Shown: one piece after another, positions 55,900 to 64,000 of the stretch | Layout: the number at the start of each line of letters is the position of its first letter | Position numbering within the stretch: position 1 is the first letter of the stretch | Notes under the pieces: model-generated | What the model was told of the DNA's origin: nothing | Databases searched by the model: none | Seen by the model: only the letters and a program-made list of their open reading frames with translations | Program-made: the position numbers and the translations under genes | Source of the DNA: Oryzisolibacter sp. LB2S | GTDB taxonomy: Bacteria; Pseudomonadota; Gammaproteobacteria; Burkholderiales; Burkholderiaceae_C | Length of the DNA stretch: 64,000 bases | Assembly: GCF_040732315.1 (NCBI RefSeq) | Contig: NZ_CP160388.1 | Location: forward strand, 3,004,494 to 3,068,493 | Direction: 5' to 3'

Positions 55900-56319
55900 C
55901 AGTAGTTCAAGGCGCTGCTTGAGCGCCAGCTCCAGCGCCGGCAGGCGCTGGGCGACGGCGGCCTCGCGCGCCGCGTCGCGCGCGCGCTGCGCCTGCGCCC
56001 ACAGGGGCGCGGGGAAATGGCTGTCCCAGTCGAAGCGCGCGACCACATGCCAGTGCAGGTGCGGCACCACGTTGCCCAGCGTCGCCAGGTTGATCTTGGT
56101 GGGGGCCAGCTGGGCGCGCAGCAGTTCCTCGACGAGGGTCACGGCCTGCATGCAATGCGCCCTGTCCTGCTCCGACAGGTCGGAGAACTCGGCCACATGG
56201 GCGTTCCAGATGACGCGGTAGAAGGCAGGGAACCCCGCCTCTTCGGCATGGATGACGCGCAGCCTCTGCCCGCGCCAGACCAGCCGGCCACCGTCGGTGT
56301 CGCAGAGCACGCAGCTCAT
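55894..56319 (-). CDS. HIT-family hydrolase
   Basis: 141 residues. The histidine triad HLHWHVV lies in [20 protein letters not shown]. The N-terminus [11 protein letters not shown] has the frequent CxxC pair, and [20 protein letters not shown] is the conserved middle. HIT proteins hydrolyse nucleotide phosphoramidates or dinucleoside polyphosphates. Its ATG overlaps the stop of the large FAD oxidoreductase, so the two are co-translated. The C-terminal Leu-Leu-Asn is encoded by repeat copy 10. Confidence 0.91.
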   Translation of the reverse strand: MSCVLCDTDGGRLVWRGQRLRVIHAEEAGFPAFYRVIWNAHVAEFSDLSEQDRAHCMQAVTLVEELLRAQLAPTKINLATLGNVVPHLHWHVVARFDWDSHFPAPLWAQAQRARDAAREAAVAQRLPALELALKQRLELLN

Positions 56320-59300
56320 ACCAGCACCCGCTCGATGCCGCCGGCGTTGGCACGCGCCACGTAGTCGGGCATCCAGTTCTCGCCCAGGATCTGGCGCGCC
56401 ATCTCGACGACGATGTAGTCGGCCTCGAGCAGGCCCGTGGACAGGTCGTCCTGGTAGCGCGAGATGCCCTGCAGGCAGCTCGGGCAGCTGGTCAGGATCT
56501 TGATGTTGTCCTGCGCGCCCACGGCGCCGCTGCCGCGCAGCTGGGCCTCGCCCTTGCGGATTTCCTCGGTCTTTCGGAAGCGCACCTGGGTGGACACGTC
56601 GGGGCGCGTGACGCCCAGCGTGCCCGACTCGCCGCAGCAGCGCTCGCTCTTCAAGACCTTGTCGCCGACGAGGGCGCGCACCGTCTGCATGGAGTCGCCC
56701 TGCTTCATGGGGTTGTGGCAGGGCTCGTGGTACAGGAAGCCGCCCTGGCCCGCGGGAAGAGTGATGCCCTTTTCGAGCAGAAACTCGTGGATGTCGACGA
56801 TGCGGCTGCCCGGGAAGATCTTGTCGAACTCGTAGCCCTGCAGCTGGTCGTAGCAGGTGCCGCAGGAGACGACCACGGTCTTGATATCCAGGTAGTTCAG
56901 CGTATTGGCCACGCGGTGGAACAGCACGCGGTTGTCGGTGATCATCTTCTCGGCCTTGTCGGACTGGCCGCTGCCGCGCTGCGGGTAGCCACAGCACAGG
57001 TAACCTGGCGGCAGCACGGTCTGCACGCCCGCATGCCAGAGCATGGCCTGCGTGGCCAGGCCCACCTGGCTGAACAAGCGCTCGGAGCCGCAGCCGGGGA
57101 AGTAGAACACCGCCTCGGAGTCGCTGCTGGTCCTGGGGTCGCGAATGATGGGCACGTAGTCCTTGTTCTCGATGTCGAGCAGGGCACGCGCCGTCTTGGT
57201 CGGCAGACCGCCGGGCAGCTTCTTGTTGACGAAGTGGATCACCTGCTCCTTGATCGGCGCCGTGCCCACGGTCGCGGGCGGGCGCGCGGTCTGTGACTTG
57301 CTCACGGAGCGCAGCGCGTCCACGGCCAGGCGCTGGGCCTTGAAGCCGACGTTGACCATGCCCGCGCGCAACAGGTTGATGGCGCGCGGGTCGGTGGCGT
57401 TGAGCATGGCCATGGCCAGCTTGTTGCCCGGGCGCCAGCTCTTCTTGTCCATCTTGACCAACAGCGAGCGCATGGCCATGGTCACGTCGCCGAAGTCGAT
57501 CTTCACCGGGCAGGGGTTGTAGCAGCGGTGGCAGATGGTGCAGTGGTCGGCCACGTCCTCGAATTCCTGCCAGTGGTGGCTGGACACGCCGCGGCGCGTC
57601 TGCTCCTCGTACAGAAAGGCCTCGGCCAAGAGCGACGTGGCGAGGATCTTGTTGCGCGGGGAATACAGCAGATTGGCGCGCGGCACATGGGTCGAGCATT
57701 CGGGCTTGCACTTGCCGCAGCGCAGGCAGTCCTTGACGCTGGCCACGATCTGGCCGATGTCGCTCTGCTGCATGATGAGCGACTCGTAGCCCATGAGGCC
57801 GAAGCTCGGCGTGTAGGCGTTGGTGAGGTCCGAGTAGCGCAGCGAGGTGCGCGACTTTTCATGAGCAATATCGGCCCTCTGCCCTTGCGGGTACTGCGCG
57901 TGCAGCTCCTGATTTCGTAGCAGCTTACCCCAGTTGAAGCGCCCGTGCGGGTCCACCCTGCGCTTGTACTCGGCAAACGGCGCGAGCTCCTCGTCGGACA
58001 GGAACTCGAGCTTGGTGATGCCAATGCCATGCTCGCCAGAGATCACGCCGTCGAGCGAACGCGCAAGCTGCATGATGCGGGCCACGGCCTCGTGCGCGGT
58101 CTGCAGCATCTCGTAGTCGTCGCTGTTGACCGGGATGTTGGTGTGCACATTGCCGTCGCCCGCATGCATGTGCAGCGCCACCCAGACGCGGCCCTTGAGC
58201 ACCTTCTGGTGGATGGCCGCCATCTCTTTCAGGATGGGCTCGAAGGCCGCGCCCACGAAGATGTCGGCCAGCGGCCTTTGCAGCTGGGTCTTCCAGCTCG
58301 CGCGCAGGGAATGGTCCTGCAGCTGCGGGAACAGCTCGGCCACGTTGTCGAGCCAACCCTGCCAGAGCGCACGCACCTCGGCCACCAGGGCTTGCGCCTG
58401 GGCCACGCGGTCGCCCAGCAGCTCGGTCGCGGTGATGCCGGCGGCGTCGCCCTGCTTGGCGCAGGGCAGGTCGGGGCGCGCGAGAAAGTCCTGCAGCGCG
58501 TCGCACAGCTTGAGCTTGTTGCGCAGCGACAGTTCGATGTTGATGCGCTCTATGCCGTCGGTGTACTCGGCCATGCGCGGCAGCGGGATCACCACGTCCT
58601 CGTTGATCTTGAAGGCGTTGGTGTGCTTTGAGATGGCCGCCGTGCGCTTGCGGTCGAGCCAGAACTTCTTGCGCGCCTCGCTGCTGACGGCGGTGAAGCC
58701 CTCGCCGTCGCGCGAGTTGGCGATGCGCACCACCTCGGCCGTGGCGCGCGCCACGGCGTCGGGGTCGTCACCCACGATGTCGCCGATGAGCACCATCTTC
58801 GGCAACTTGCCACCGCCCTTCTTGCTCTTGGTCGCGTAGCCCACGGCCTTGAGATAGCGGTCGTCCAGGTGTTCGAGACCCGCGAGCAGCACGCCCGAGC
58901 GTTTCTGCTCGGCGAACATGAAGTCCTTGATCTCGACGATGCTGGGCACGGCCAGCTTGGCCGAGCCAAAGAATTCCAGGCACACGGTGCGCGTGTGCGC
59001 CGGCATGCGGTGCACGATCCAGCGCGCGCTGGTGATGATGCCGTCCGTACCCTCCTTCTGCACGCCGGGCAGGCCCGAGAGGAACTTGTCCGTCACGTCC
59101 TTGCCCAGGCCCTCCTTGCGGAAGGTCTTGCCCGGGATGTCCAGGCGTTCGGTGCGAATCGCCGTCCTGCCGTCGGGCCGGAAGTAGGCCAGCTCAAAGC
59201 TCGCCACCTCCACGTCGTGGATCTTGCCCAGGTTGTGATCGAGGCGCGTGACCTCGAGCCACTCGCCCTCGGGCGTGACCATGCGCCAGCTCGCGAGGTT

Positions 59301-60242
59301 GTCGAGCGCCGTGCCCCAGAGCACGGCCTTTTTGCCGCCCGCGTTCATGGCGATGTTGCCGCCTATGCACGAGGCCTCGATGGAGGTCGGGTCGACCGCG
59401 AACACAAAGCCCGCGCGTTCGGCCGCGTCGGCCACGCGCTGGGTGACGACGCCGGCCTCGCTCCAGACCGTGGGCACCTCGTGGTCGACGCCGGGCAGGC
59501 GGCGCATCTGCACCTCGGTCAGGGCCTCGAGCTTTTCGGTGTTGATGACGGCGCTGCGCCAGGTCAGCGGAATGGCGCCGCCCGTGTAGCCCGTGCCGCC
59601 GCCGCGCGGGATGATGGTGAGCTCGAGCTCGATGCAGGCGGCCACCAGCGCGGCGATCTCGGCCTCGGTGTCGGGCGTGAGCACGACGAAGGGAAACTCC
59701 ACGCGCCAGTCGGTCGCATCCGTCACGTGAGATACGCGCGAGAGCCCGTCGAACTTGATGTTGTCGCGGGCCGTGTGGCGCGCCAGGCGCTTTTCCACCT
59801 GCTTGCGCAGCGCGGCGACCTCGACGAACGTGGCGTCGAACTCGGCGATGGCGCGGTTGGCGGCCTCGACGAGCTGGCCCACGCGGCGGTCGCGCTCGGG
59901 GTCTTCCTGCGGCGTGCGGCGCTTTTCGATCTCGCCCATGCGGTGGTGCATGGCGTCCACCAGCAGCCGGCGCCGCTCGGGCGACTGGATCAGGTCGTCC
60001 TGCAGATAGGGGTTGCGCTGCACGGCCCAGATGTCGCCCAGCACCTCGTAGAGCATGCGCGCCGAGCGGCCCGTGCGGCGCTCGCGCCGCAGGTGGTCGA
60101 GCACGCCCCAGGCCTCCTGGCCGAGCAGGCGGATGACGATTTCCCGGTCGGAAAAGCTCGTGTAGTTGTACGGAATCTCGCGCAGGCGCACGGGCTCGCT
60201 GCCCTGCGCCTGCAGCGCGGCCAGCGCTATCGGTGCATTCAT
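56316..60242 (-). CDS. Very large FAD/Fe-S oxidoreductase (DUF3683, FAD oxidase, two 4Fe-4S, CCG domains)
   Basis: 1308 residues. The N-terminal ~180 residues are the DUF3683-type helical domain ([20 protein letters not shown]). Next comes FAD-binding type 4 ([40 protein letters not shown]), then the FAD oxidase C domain ([26 protein letters not shown]). Two ferredoxin motifs are near residues 839 and 904 ([22 protein letters not shown]), and CCG cysteine-rich parts from about 1045 ([29 protein letters not shown]). It probably oxidises a 2-hydroxyacid such as D-lactate or 2-hydroxyglutarate; YdiJ-like architecture but longer. ATG 60242 is preferred. Confidence 0.9.
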   Translation of the reverse strand: MNAPIALAALQAQGSEPVRLREIPYNYTSFSDREIVIRLLGQEAWGVLDHLRRERRTGRSARMLYEVLGDIWAVQRNPYLQDDLIQSPERRRLLVDAMHHRMGEIEKRRTPQEDPERDRRVGQLVEAANRAIAEFDATFVEVAALRKQVEKRLARHTARDNIKFDGLSRVSHVTDATDWRVEFPFVVLTPDTEAEIAALVAACIELELTIIPRGGGTGYTGGAIPLTWRSAVINTEKLEALTEVQMRRLPGVDHEVPTVWSEAGVVTQRVADAAERAGFVFAVDPTSIEASCIGGNIAMNAGGKKAVLWGTALDNLASWRMVTPEGEWLEVTRLDHNLGKIHDVEVASFELAYFRPDGRTAIRTERLDIPGKTFRKEGLGKDVTDKFLSGLPGVQKEGTDGIITSARWIVHRMPAHTRTVCLEFFGSAKLAVPSIVEIKDFMFAEQKRSGVLLAGLEHLDDRYLKAVGYATKSKKGGGKLPKMVLIGDIVGDDPDAVARATAEVVRIANSRDGEGFTAVSSEARKKFWLDRKRTAAISKHTNAFKINEDVVIPLPRMAEYTDGIERINIELSLRNKLKLCDALQDFLARPDLPCAKQGDAAGITATELLGDRVAQAQALVAEVRALWQGWLDNVAELFPQLQDHSLRASWKTQLQRPLADIFVGAAFEPILKEMAAIHQKVLKGRVWVALHMHAGDGNVHTNIPVNSDDYEMLQTAHEAVARIMQLARSLDGVISGEHGIGITKLEFLSDEELAPFAEYKRRVDPHGRFNWGKLLRNQELHAQYPQGQRADIAHEKSRTSLRYSDLTNAYTPSFGLMGYESLIMQQSDIGQIVASVKDCLRCGKCKPECSTHVPRANLLYSPRNKILATSLLAEAFLYEEQTRRGVSSHHWQEFEDVADHCTICHRCYNPCPVKIDFGDVTMAMRSLLVKMDKKSWRPGNKLAMAMLNATDPRAINLLRAGMVNVGFKAQRLAVDALRSVSKSQTARPPATVGTAPIKEQVIHFVNKKLPGGLPTKTARALLDIENKDYVPIIRDPRTSSDSEAVFYFPGCGSERLFSQVGLATQAMLWHAGVQTVLPPGYLCCGYPQRGSGQSDKAEKMITDNRVLFHRVANTLNYLDIKTVVVSCGTCYDQLQGYEFDKIFPGSRIVDIHEFLLEKGITLPAGQGGFLYHEPCHNPMKQGDSMQTVRALVGDKVLKSERCCGESGTLGVTRPDVSTQVRFRKTEEIRKGEAQLRGSGAVGAQDNIKILTSCPSCLQGISRYQDDLSTGLLEADYIVVEMARQILGENWMPDYVARANAGGIERVLV

Positions 60243-60373
60243 GGGGTCAACCTGGGTGGGGCGCGTCGCGCCCTGATGCCTCGGGGCCGGGCATTTTATG
60301 TCACGCCCCACGGGCGCGCCCGGCGCACGCGAGTGCCACTACGCCCCCACGGGGTGTAGGCGCAGGATCAAGG

Positions 60374-60433
60374 CAAAATCGCCCTCCAGCGCCCACCCAT
60401 AAAGCGCAGACAGCTATATTTTGAATAGCATCA
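60374..60433 (-). repeat. GATAGCTGC element, copy 11 (3' end of serA)
   Basis: On the reverse strand it begins TGATGCTATTCAAAATATAG, then CTGTCTGCGCTTTATGGGTG, and ends GGAGGGCGATTTTGCC. It touches the serA stop TGA (60434-60436) without a gap. Confidence 0.75.
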
Positions 60434-61663
60434 TCAGAACAGCACGCGGCAGCGCAGCGTGCCCGGCACCTGGGCCAGCTTTTGCAACGCCAGGTCGGAC
60501 GAGCGCGCATCGAGGTCGATCACCACATAACCCACGGCCTCGTTGGTCTGCAGGTACTGGCCGGAGATGTTGATCTGGTTGTCCGACAGGATGCCGTTGA
60601 TCTGCGACAGCACGCCCGGCACGTTGCGGTGGATGTGCAGCAGGCGGTGCTTGCCCGGGTGCGCGGGCAGCGCTACCTCGGGGAAGTTGACGGACGAGGT
60701 GCTGGTGCCGTTGTCGCTGTAGCGCACGAGCTTTTCCGCAACCTCCACGCCGATGTTGGCCTGGGCCTCCATGGTCGAGCCACCGATGTGCGGCGTGAGG
60801 ATGACGTTGTCCAGCCCGCGCAGCGGAGAGACGAACTCATCCTTGTTGCTCTTGGGCTCGACGGGGAACACGTCGACGGCCGCGCCCAGCAGCTTCTTGT
60901 CGCGGATCGCCTGGGCCAGCGGGTCTATCTCCACCACCGTGCCGCGCGAGGCGTTGATGAGGATGGCGCCGGGCTTCATCTGCGCGATCTCGGCGGCCTT
61001 GATCATCCACTTGGTCGAGGGCAGGTCGGGCACGTGCAGGCTCACGATGTCGCTTTGCGCCAGCAGCTCGGCCAGGCTGGCCGCCTGGCGCGCATTGCCC
61101 AGCGGCAGCTTGGCGACCACGTCGTGGAACACCACCTGCATGCCCAGCGCCTCGGCCAGCACCGACAGCTGCGAGCCGATGGCGCCGTAGCCGATGATGC
61201 CCAAGGTCTTGCCGCGCGCCTCGAAGGCGTTGGTCGCGCTCTTGAGCCAGCCGCCGCGGTGCGCCACGGCGTTCTTCTCGGGGATGCCGCGCAGCAGCAG
61301 AATGGCCTCGGCCAGCACCAGCTCGGCCACGGAGCGGGTGTTGGAATACGGCGCGTTGAAGACGGCGATGCCGCGCTCGCGCGCCGCATCCAGATCCACC
61401 TGGTTCGTGCCTATGCAGAAGCACCCCACGGCCACGAGCTTGTGGGCATGGGCCAACACATCGGCCGTGAGCTGGGTGCGCGAGCGTATGCCGATGAAGT
61501 GCACGTCGGCGATCTTCCGGCGCAGCTCCTCGCCCTCCAGGGCCCCGGGCAGCAGTTCCACCTGGGTGTAGCCGGAAGAGCGCAGCAGCTCCACGGCGCT
61601 TTCGTGCACGCCTTCGAGCAACAGAAACTTGATCTTGCTTTTATCCAGGGATGTCTTGGGCAT
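60434..61663 (-). CDS. serA: D-3-phosphoglycerate dehydrogenase
   Basis: SerA oxidises 3-phosphoglycerate for serine synthesis. The 409-residue protein is the E. coli type with one C-terminal ACT domain. NAD-binding GIIGYGAIGSQLSVLAEALG, catalytic Arg in ILINASRGTVVEIDPL, Glu in GAAVDVFPVEPKSNKDE and His in VILTPHIGGSTMEAQANIG are present. The ACT domain (HRLLHIHRNVPGVLSQINGI) suggests serine feedback. ATG 61663 gives the usual N-terminus PKTSLDKSKIKFLLLEGVHE. A 12-bp tandem repeat lies about 115 bp upstream. Confidence 0.97.
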   Translation of the reverse strand: MPKTSLDKSKIKFLLLEGVHESAVELLRSSGYTQVELLPGALEGEELRRKIADVHFIGIRSRTQLTADVLAHAHKLVAVGCFCIGTNQVDLDAARERGIAVFNAPYSNTRSVAELVLAEAILLLRGIPEKNAVAHRGGWLKSATNAFEARGKTLGIIGYGAIGSQLSVLAEALGMQVVFHDVVAKLPLGNARQAASLAELLAQSDIVSLHVPDLPSTKWMIKAAEIAQMKPGAILINASRGTVVEIDPLAQAIRDKKLLGAAVDVFPVEPKSNKDEFVSPLRGLDNVILTPHIGGSTMEAQANIGVEVAEKLVRYSDNGTSTSSVNFPEVALPAHPGKHRLLHIHRNVPGVLSQINGILSDNQINISGQYLQTNEAVGYVVIDLDARSSDLALQKLAQVPGTLRCRVLF

Positions 61664-61776
61664 GGCGTGGCAATCCGGGGGAAAGTGCCTGCGGCGGGGC
61701 ACGAACAACGGCCGCATGGTTGGGAAGCGGCCCATTGTGCAACGCAGCATGCGGCGCGAGCGCGACGCGGCCCGAT

Positions 61777-61800
61777 ATCCATGTTTGCATCCATGTTGGC
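61777..61800. promoter_or_regulatory. 12-bp tandem direct repeat upstream of serA
   Basis: ATCCATGTTTGC is followed directly by ATCCATGTTGGC (11 of 12 identical). Tandem sites spaced about one helical turn are typical of regulator binding, but no regulator is assigned. Confidence 0.35.
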
Positions 61801-61940
61801 GGCATCGCCAAAAACCGCGCAAAAACGAGCACATTCGCACACAAACCATCAGCGCGATGTCACAATTTGCACGCTCGTCCGCTGGCGGGTTTCCCCGGTT
61901 GTTGCGGCTTTTTGCGCATGCGACAACGACACCAAACCGT

Positions 61941-61972
61941 CATGAAGCGTTTGCACCATTGCCGGCTTCATG
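61941..61972. promoter_or_regulatory. Inverted repeat upstream of ugpB
   Basis: CATGAAGC and GCTTCATG are perfect 8-bp arms separated by 16 bp, ending 27 bp before the ugpB ATG. Possible operator for the glycerol-3-phosphate uptake operon. Confidence 0.35.
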
Positions 61973-61999
61973 TCATTTGTTCATCCACAAGGAGTACCC

Positions 62000-63313
62000 A
62001 TGCAACTGAAACAACTGGGATTGGCCGCATGCCTGTTCGCCACGGGCCTGACCGCACAGGCACAGACCGAGATCCAGTGGTGGCATTCGATGACCGCCGT
62101 GAACAACGAATGGGTCAACGACCTGGCCAAGGAGTTCAACGCCAGCCAGAGCGCCTACAAGGTCGTGCCGGTGTTCAAGGGCGCGTATGACGAATCCATG
62201 ACGGCCGCCATTGCCGCGTTCCGCTCGGGCAATGCGCCGCACATCCTGCAGGTGTTCGAGGTCGGCACGGCCACCATGATGGCCAGCAAGGGCGCCACCG
62301 TGCCCGTGGCCAAGGTCATGAAGGACGCGGGCGCGGACTTCAACCCCGCGGGCTACATCCCGGCCGTGGCCGCCTACTACACGGCGCCCAACGGCCAGAT
62401 GCTGAGCTTCCCGTTCAACAGTTCGACCACGGTGTTCTATTACAACAAGGACGCCTTCAAGAAGGCCGGCCTGGACGCGAACAAGCCGCCCACCACCTGG
62501 CCCGAGGTGTTCGAGGCGACCAAGAAGCTCAAGGCCAGCGGCCACAGCTGCCCGATGACGCTGGCCTGGATGGGCTGGACGCAGCTCGAGTCCTTCTCGA
62601 CCTGGCACAACGTGGAATTTGCGACGCACAAGAACGGCCTGGCGGCCGATGGCTACAAGGCGCGCCTGAAGATCAACTCGCCGCTGCATGTGCGCCACAT
62701 CGACGATCTCGCCAAGCTGGCCAAGAACGGCGAGTTCGTCTACAAGGGCCGCGGCTCGGCCGCGCAGGCCTCGTTCGTGTCGGGCGAGTGCGCGATGATC
62801 CAGACCTCCTCGGGCTTCTACGGCGACGTGGCCAAGAACGCCAAGTTCGCCTACGGCATCACCTCCCTGCCTTACTACCCCGATGTCAAGGGCGCGCCGC
62901 AGAACACCGTGATCGGCGGCGCCTCGCTGTGGGTCATGGCCGGCAAGAAGCCCGAGGAATACAAGGGCGTGGCCAGGTTCTTCGAGTTCCTGTCGCAGAC
63001 CAAGGTGCAGGCGGCCAGCCACCAGCGCACGGGCTATCTGCCCATCACCACCGCCGCCTACGACCTGACGAACAAGTCCGGCTTCTATGAGAAGCACCCC
63101 GGCACCGACGTGGCCGTGAACCAGATGGTGCGCAAGGTAACCGACAACTCGCGCGGCATCCGCCTGGGCAACTATGTGCAGATCCGCGTCATCGAGGACG
63201 AGGAAATGGAGCAGGTCTGGGCCGGCAAGAAGAGCGCCAAGGAGGCCATGGACGCCATCGTGAGCCGCGGCAACGAGCTGCTCGCCCGCTTCGAGAAGTC
63301 CTACCGGCCGTAA
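62000..63313 (+). CDS. ugpB: sn-glycerol-3-phosphate ABC transporter, periplasmic binding protein UgpB
   Basis: 437 residues with a signal peptide (QLGLAACLFATGLTAQAQ). Mature part begins TEIQWWHSMTAVNNEWVNDL and has YDESMTAAIAAFRSGNAPHI, LQVFEVGTATMMASKGATVP, SFPFNSSTTVFYYNKDAFKK, and SCPMTLAWMGWTQLESFSTW, as in UgpB. It binds glycerol-3-phosphate or its diesters. AAGGAG precedes ATG 62000 at good distance. ugpA follows after a terminator-like hairpin, which would lower downstream expression relative to the binding protein. Confidence 0.93.
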   Translation: MQLKQLGLAACLFATGLTAQAQTEIQWWHSMTAVNNEWVNDLAKEFNASQSAYKVVPVFKGAYDESMTAAIAAFRSGNAPHILQVFEVGTATMMASKGATVPVAKVMKDAGADFNPAGYIPAVAAYYTAPNGQMLSFPFNSSTTVFYYNKDAFKKAGLDANKPPTTWPEVFEATKKLKASGHSCPMTLAWMGWTQLESFSTWHNVEFATHKNGLAADGYKARLKINSPLHVRHIDDLAKLAKNGEFVYKGRGSAAQASFVSGECAMIQTSSGFYGDVAKNAKFAYGITSLPYYPDVKGAPQNTVIGGASLWVMAGKKPEEYKGVARFFEFLSQTKVQAASHQRTGYLPITTAAYDLTNKSGFYEKHPGTDVAVNQMVRKVTDNSRGIRLGNYVQIRVIEDEEMEQVWAGKKSAKEAMDAIVSRGNELLARFEKSYRP

Positions 63314-63332
63314 GCGGCACGCCCGCCCCACC

Positions 63333-63372
63333 CCGCCGCACGCAGGCCCCACGGGCCTGCGGCGGTTTTTTT
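63333..63372 (+). terminator. Terminator-like hairpin between ugpB and ugpA
   Basis: GCAGGCCC-CAC-GGGCCTGC is a perfect 8-bp stem, extended by CCGCC/GGCGG with a small bulge, and runs into T7 (63366-63372). It lies 14 bp before the ugpA ATG. It probably works as partial attenuation, with more ugpB than ugpA transcript. Confidence 0.75.
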
Positions 63373-63385
63373 GCATGTGACCGTC

Positions 63386-64000
63386 ATGGAAAAACGCGTA
63401 CTGTTCCGCTCCGCCTGGCTGCCCTGGGTGCTGATAGCGCCGCAGCTCCTCATCATCGGCATCTTCTTCTTCTGGCCGGCCTTTCAGGCGGTGCTGCAGT
63501 CCTTTCAGATGGAGGACGCGTTCGGCACCAGCGTGGAATGGGTGGGGCTGGACAACTTCGCGCGCCTGATCGACGACGAGTCCTACCTCAACTCCTTCCA
63601 GCGCACGGCGCTGTTCTCGGTGCTGGTGGCCGGCATAGGCATCGTGCTGGCGCTGGTGCTGGCGATCTTCGCCGACCGCATCGTGCGCTTCGCCATGATC
63701 TACAAGACGCTGCTGATCGTGCCCTACGCGATCGCGCCGGTGATCGCGGGTGTGCTCTGGGTGTTTCTGTTCTCCCCCTCGATCGGCGTCGTCACCTACG
63801 GCCTGGGCAAGCTGGGCTACCAGTGGAACCACATCATGAACGAGAACCAGGCCATGGCGCTGATCGTCATCGCCTCGGTGTGGAAGCAGATCTCCTACAA
63901 CTTCCTGTTCTTCCTCGCGGGCCTGCAGTCGATTCCGAAGGCGCTCATCGAGGCCGCCGCCATCGATGGTGCCGGCCCCTGGCGGCGCTTCTGGAACATC
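63386..64000 (+). CDS. ugpA: sn-glycerol-3-phosphate ABC transporter permease UgpA, N-terminal part
   Basis: The open frame from ATG 63386 continues to the window edge (205 codons). It begins MEKRVLFRSAWLPWVLIAPQ and shows membrane segments LLIIGIFFFWPAFQAVL, ALFSVLVAGIGIVLALVLAI, LLIVPYAIAPVIAGVLWVFL and VWKQISYNFLFFLAGLQSI, followed by the start of the EAA loop ALIEAAAIDGAGPWRRFW. This is the MalF-type permease of the UgpBAEC importer; ugpE and ugpC would be expected to the right. Confidence 0.93.
   Translation, partial: MEKRVLFRSAWLPWVLIAPQLLIIGIFFFWPAFQAVLQSFQMEDAFGTSVEWVGLDNFARLIDDESYLNSFQRTALFSVLVAGIGIVLALVLAIFADRIVRFAMIYKTLLIVPYAIAPVIAGVLWVFLFSPSIGVVTYGLGKLGYQWNHIMNENQAMALIVIASVWKQISYNFLFFLAGLQSIPKALIEAAAIDGAGPWRRFWNI

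Larger units (their letters stand above)
61664..61999. other. Divergent regulatory spacer between serA and ugpB
   Basis: 336 bp without a supported gene. It contains a 12-bp tandem repeat (61777-61800) and a wide inverted repeat (61941-61972), both listed separately. It should hold promoters for serA (reverse) and ugp (forward), but I cannot identify -35/-10 pairs with confidence, nor a clear Pho box. Confidence 0.6.

Noticed and set aside
61840..61999. Pho box upstream of ugpB
   Set aside because: Only partial half-site matches (for example ATGTCAC and CGTCATG) without the 7-4-7 tandem arrangement.

Overview
The window looks like chromosomal DNA of a high-GC betaproteobacterium of the order Burkholderiales, most likely family Comamonadaceae (Acidovorax/Alicycliphilus-like). 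The basis is gene content and order (rapZ-mutY, mutM-TPR-lolB-ispE-tRNA-Gln-prs-rplY-pth, a ubiE-Tim44-ubiJ-ubiB block near aspS-nudB, orphan Bug-type binding proteins) and the style of the intergenic repeats. No 16S rRNA is present, so the genus is an inference. Almost all of it is densely packed core genome with many 1-4 bp start/stop overlaps.

Layout: 1-1543, NAD synthesis (nadA partial, nadC), reverse strand, apparently split by a 148-bp insertion. 1818-3560, pantothenate synthesis (panB, panC). 3624-9508, yicC, a Ser/Thr kinase-PP2C pair, rph, rdgB, hemW. 9517-9843, an I78-type lipoprotein. 10009-18031, a catabolic cassette: LacI-type regulator divergent from Bug binding protein, HpaI-like aldolase, FAD oxidase, IlvD/Edd dehydratase, RraA-like protein and a second Bug protein. 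18416, a tRNA(CAU). 18526-27127, hrcA, nadK, recN, rapZ, mutY, dynamin-like GTPase, mutM. 27175-32886, outer-membrane lipoprotein, isoprenoid, PRPP and translation genes. 32956-39613, a peptide/nickel-type ABC importer with an amidase. 39671-43398, LysE and EamA transporters, an unknown protein, a palindromic-repeat cluster, and a BLUF photoreceptor joined to folE. 43496-49726, clsB, EEP phosphatase, nudB, a foreign-looking Mrr nuclease, aspS, DUF502, FmdB. 49802-60242, a sodium:solute symporter, ubiquinone genes, DUF971, HIT protein and a 1308-residue FAD/Fe-S oxidoreductase. 60434-61663, serA. 62000 to the end, ugpB and partial ugpA.

The most unusual signal is not a gene. A roughly 50-65-bp element with core GATAGCTGC-N-GCGCTTG occurs at eleven places. 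At ten of them it lies at the 3' end of a gene, in the same orientation as that gene, and the stop codon is usually part of the element or touches it. One copy is read through as the N-terminus of the second ABC ATPase. Other points of interest are paired operator-like palindromes in the LacI/Bug divergent region, the putative target-site duplication between nadC and nadA, the BLUF-folE pair and the Mrr insertion.
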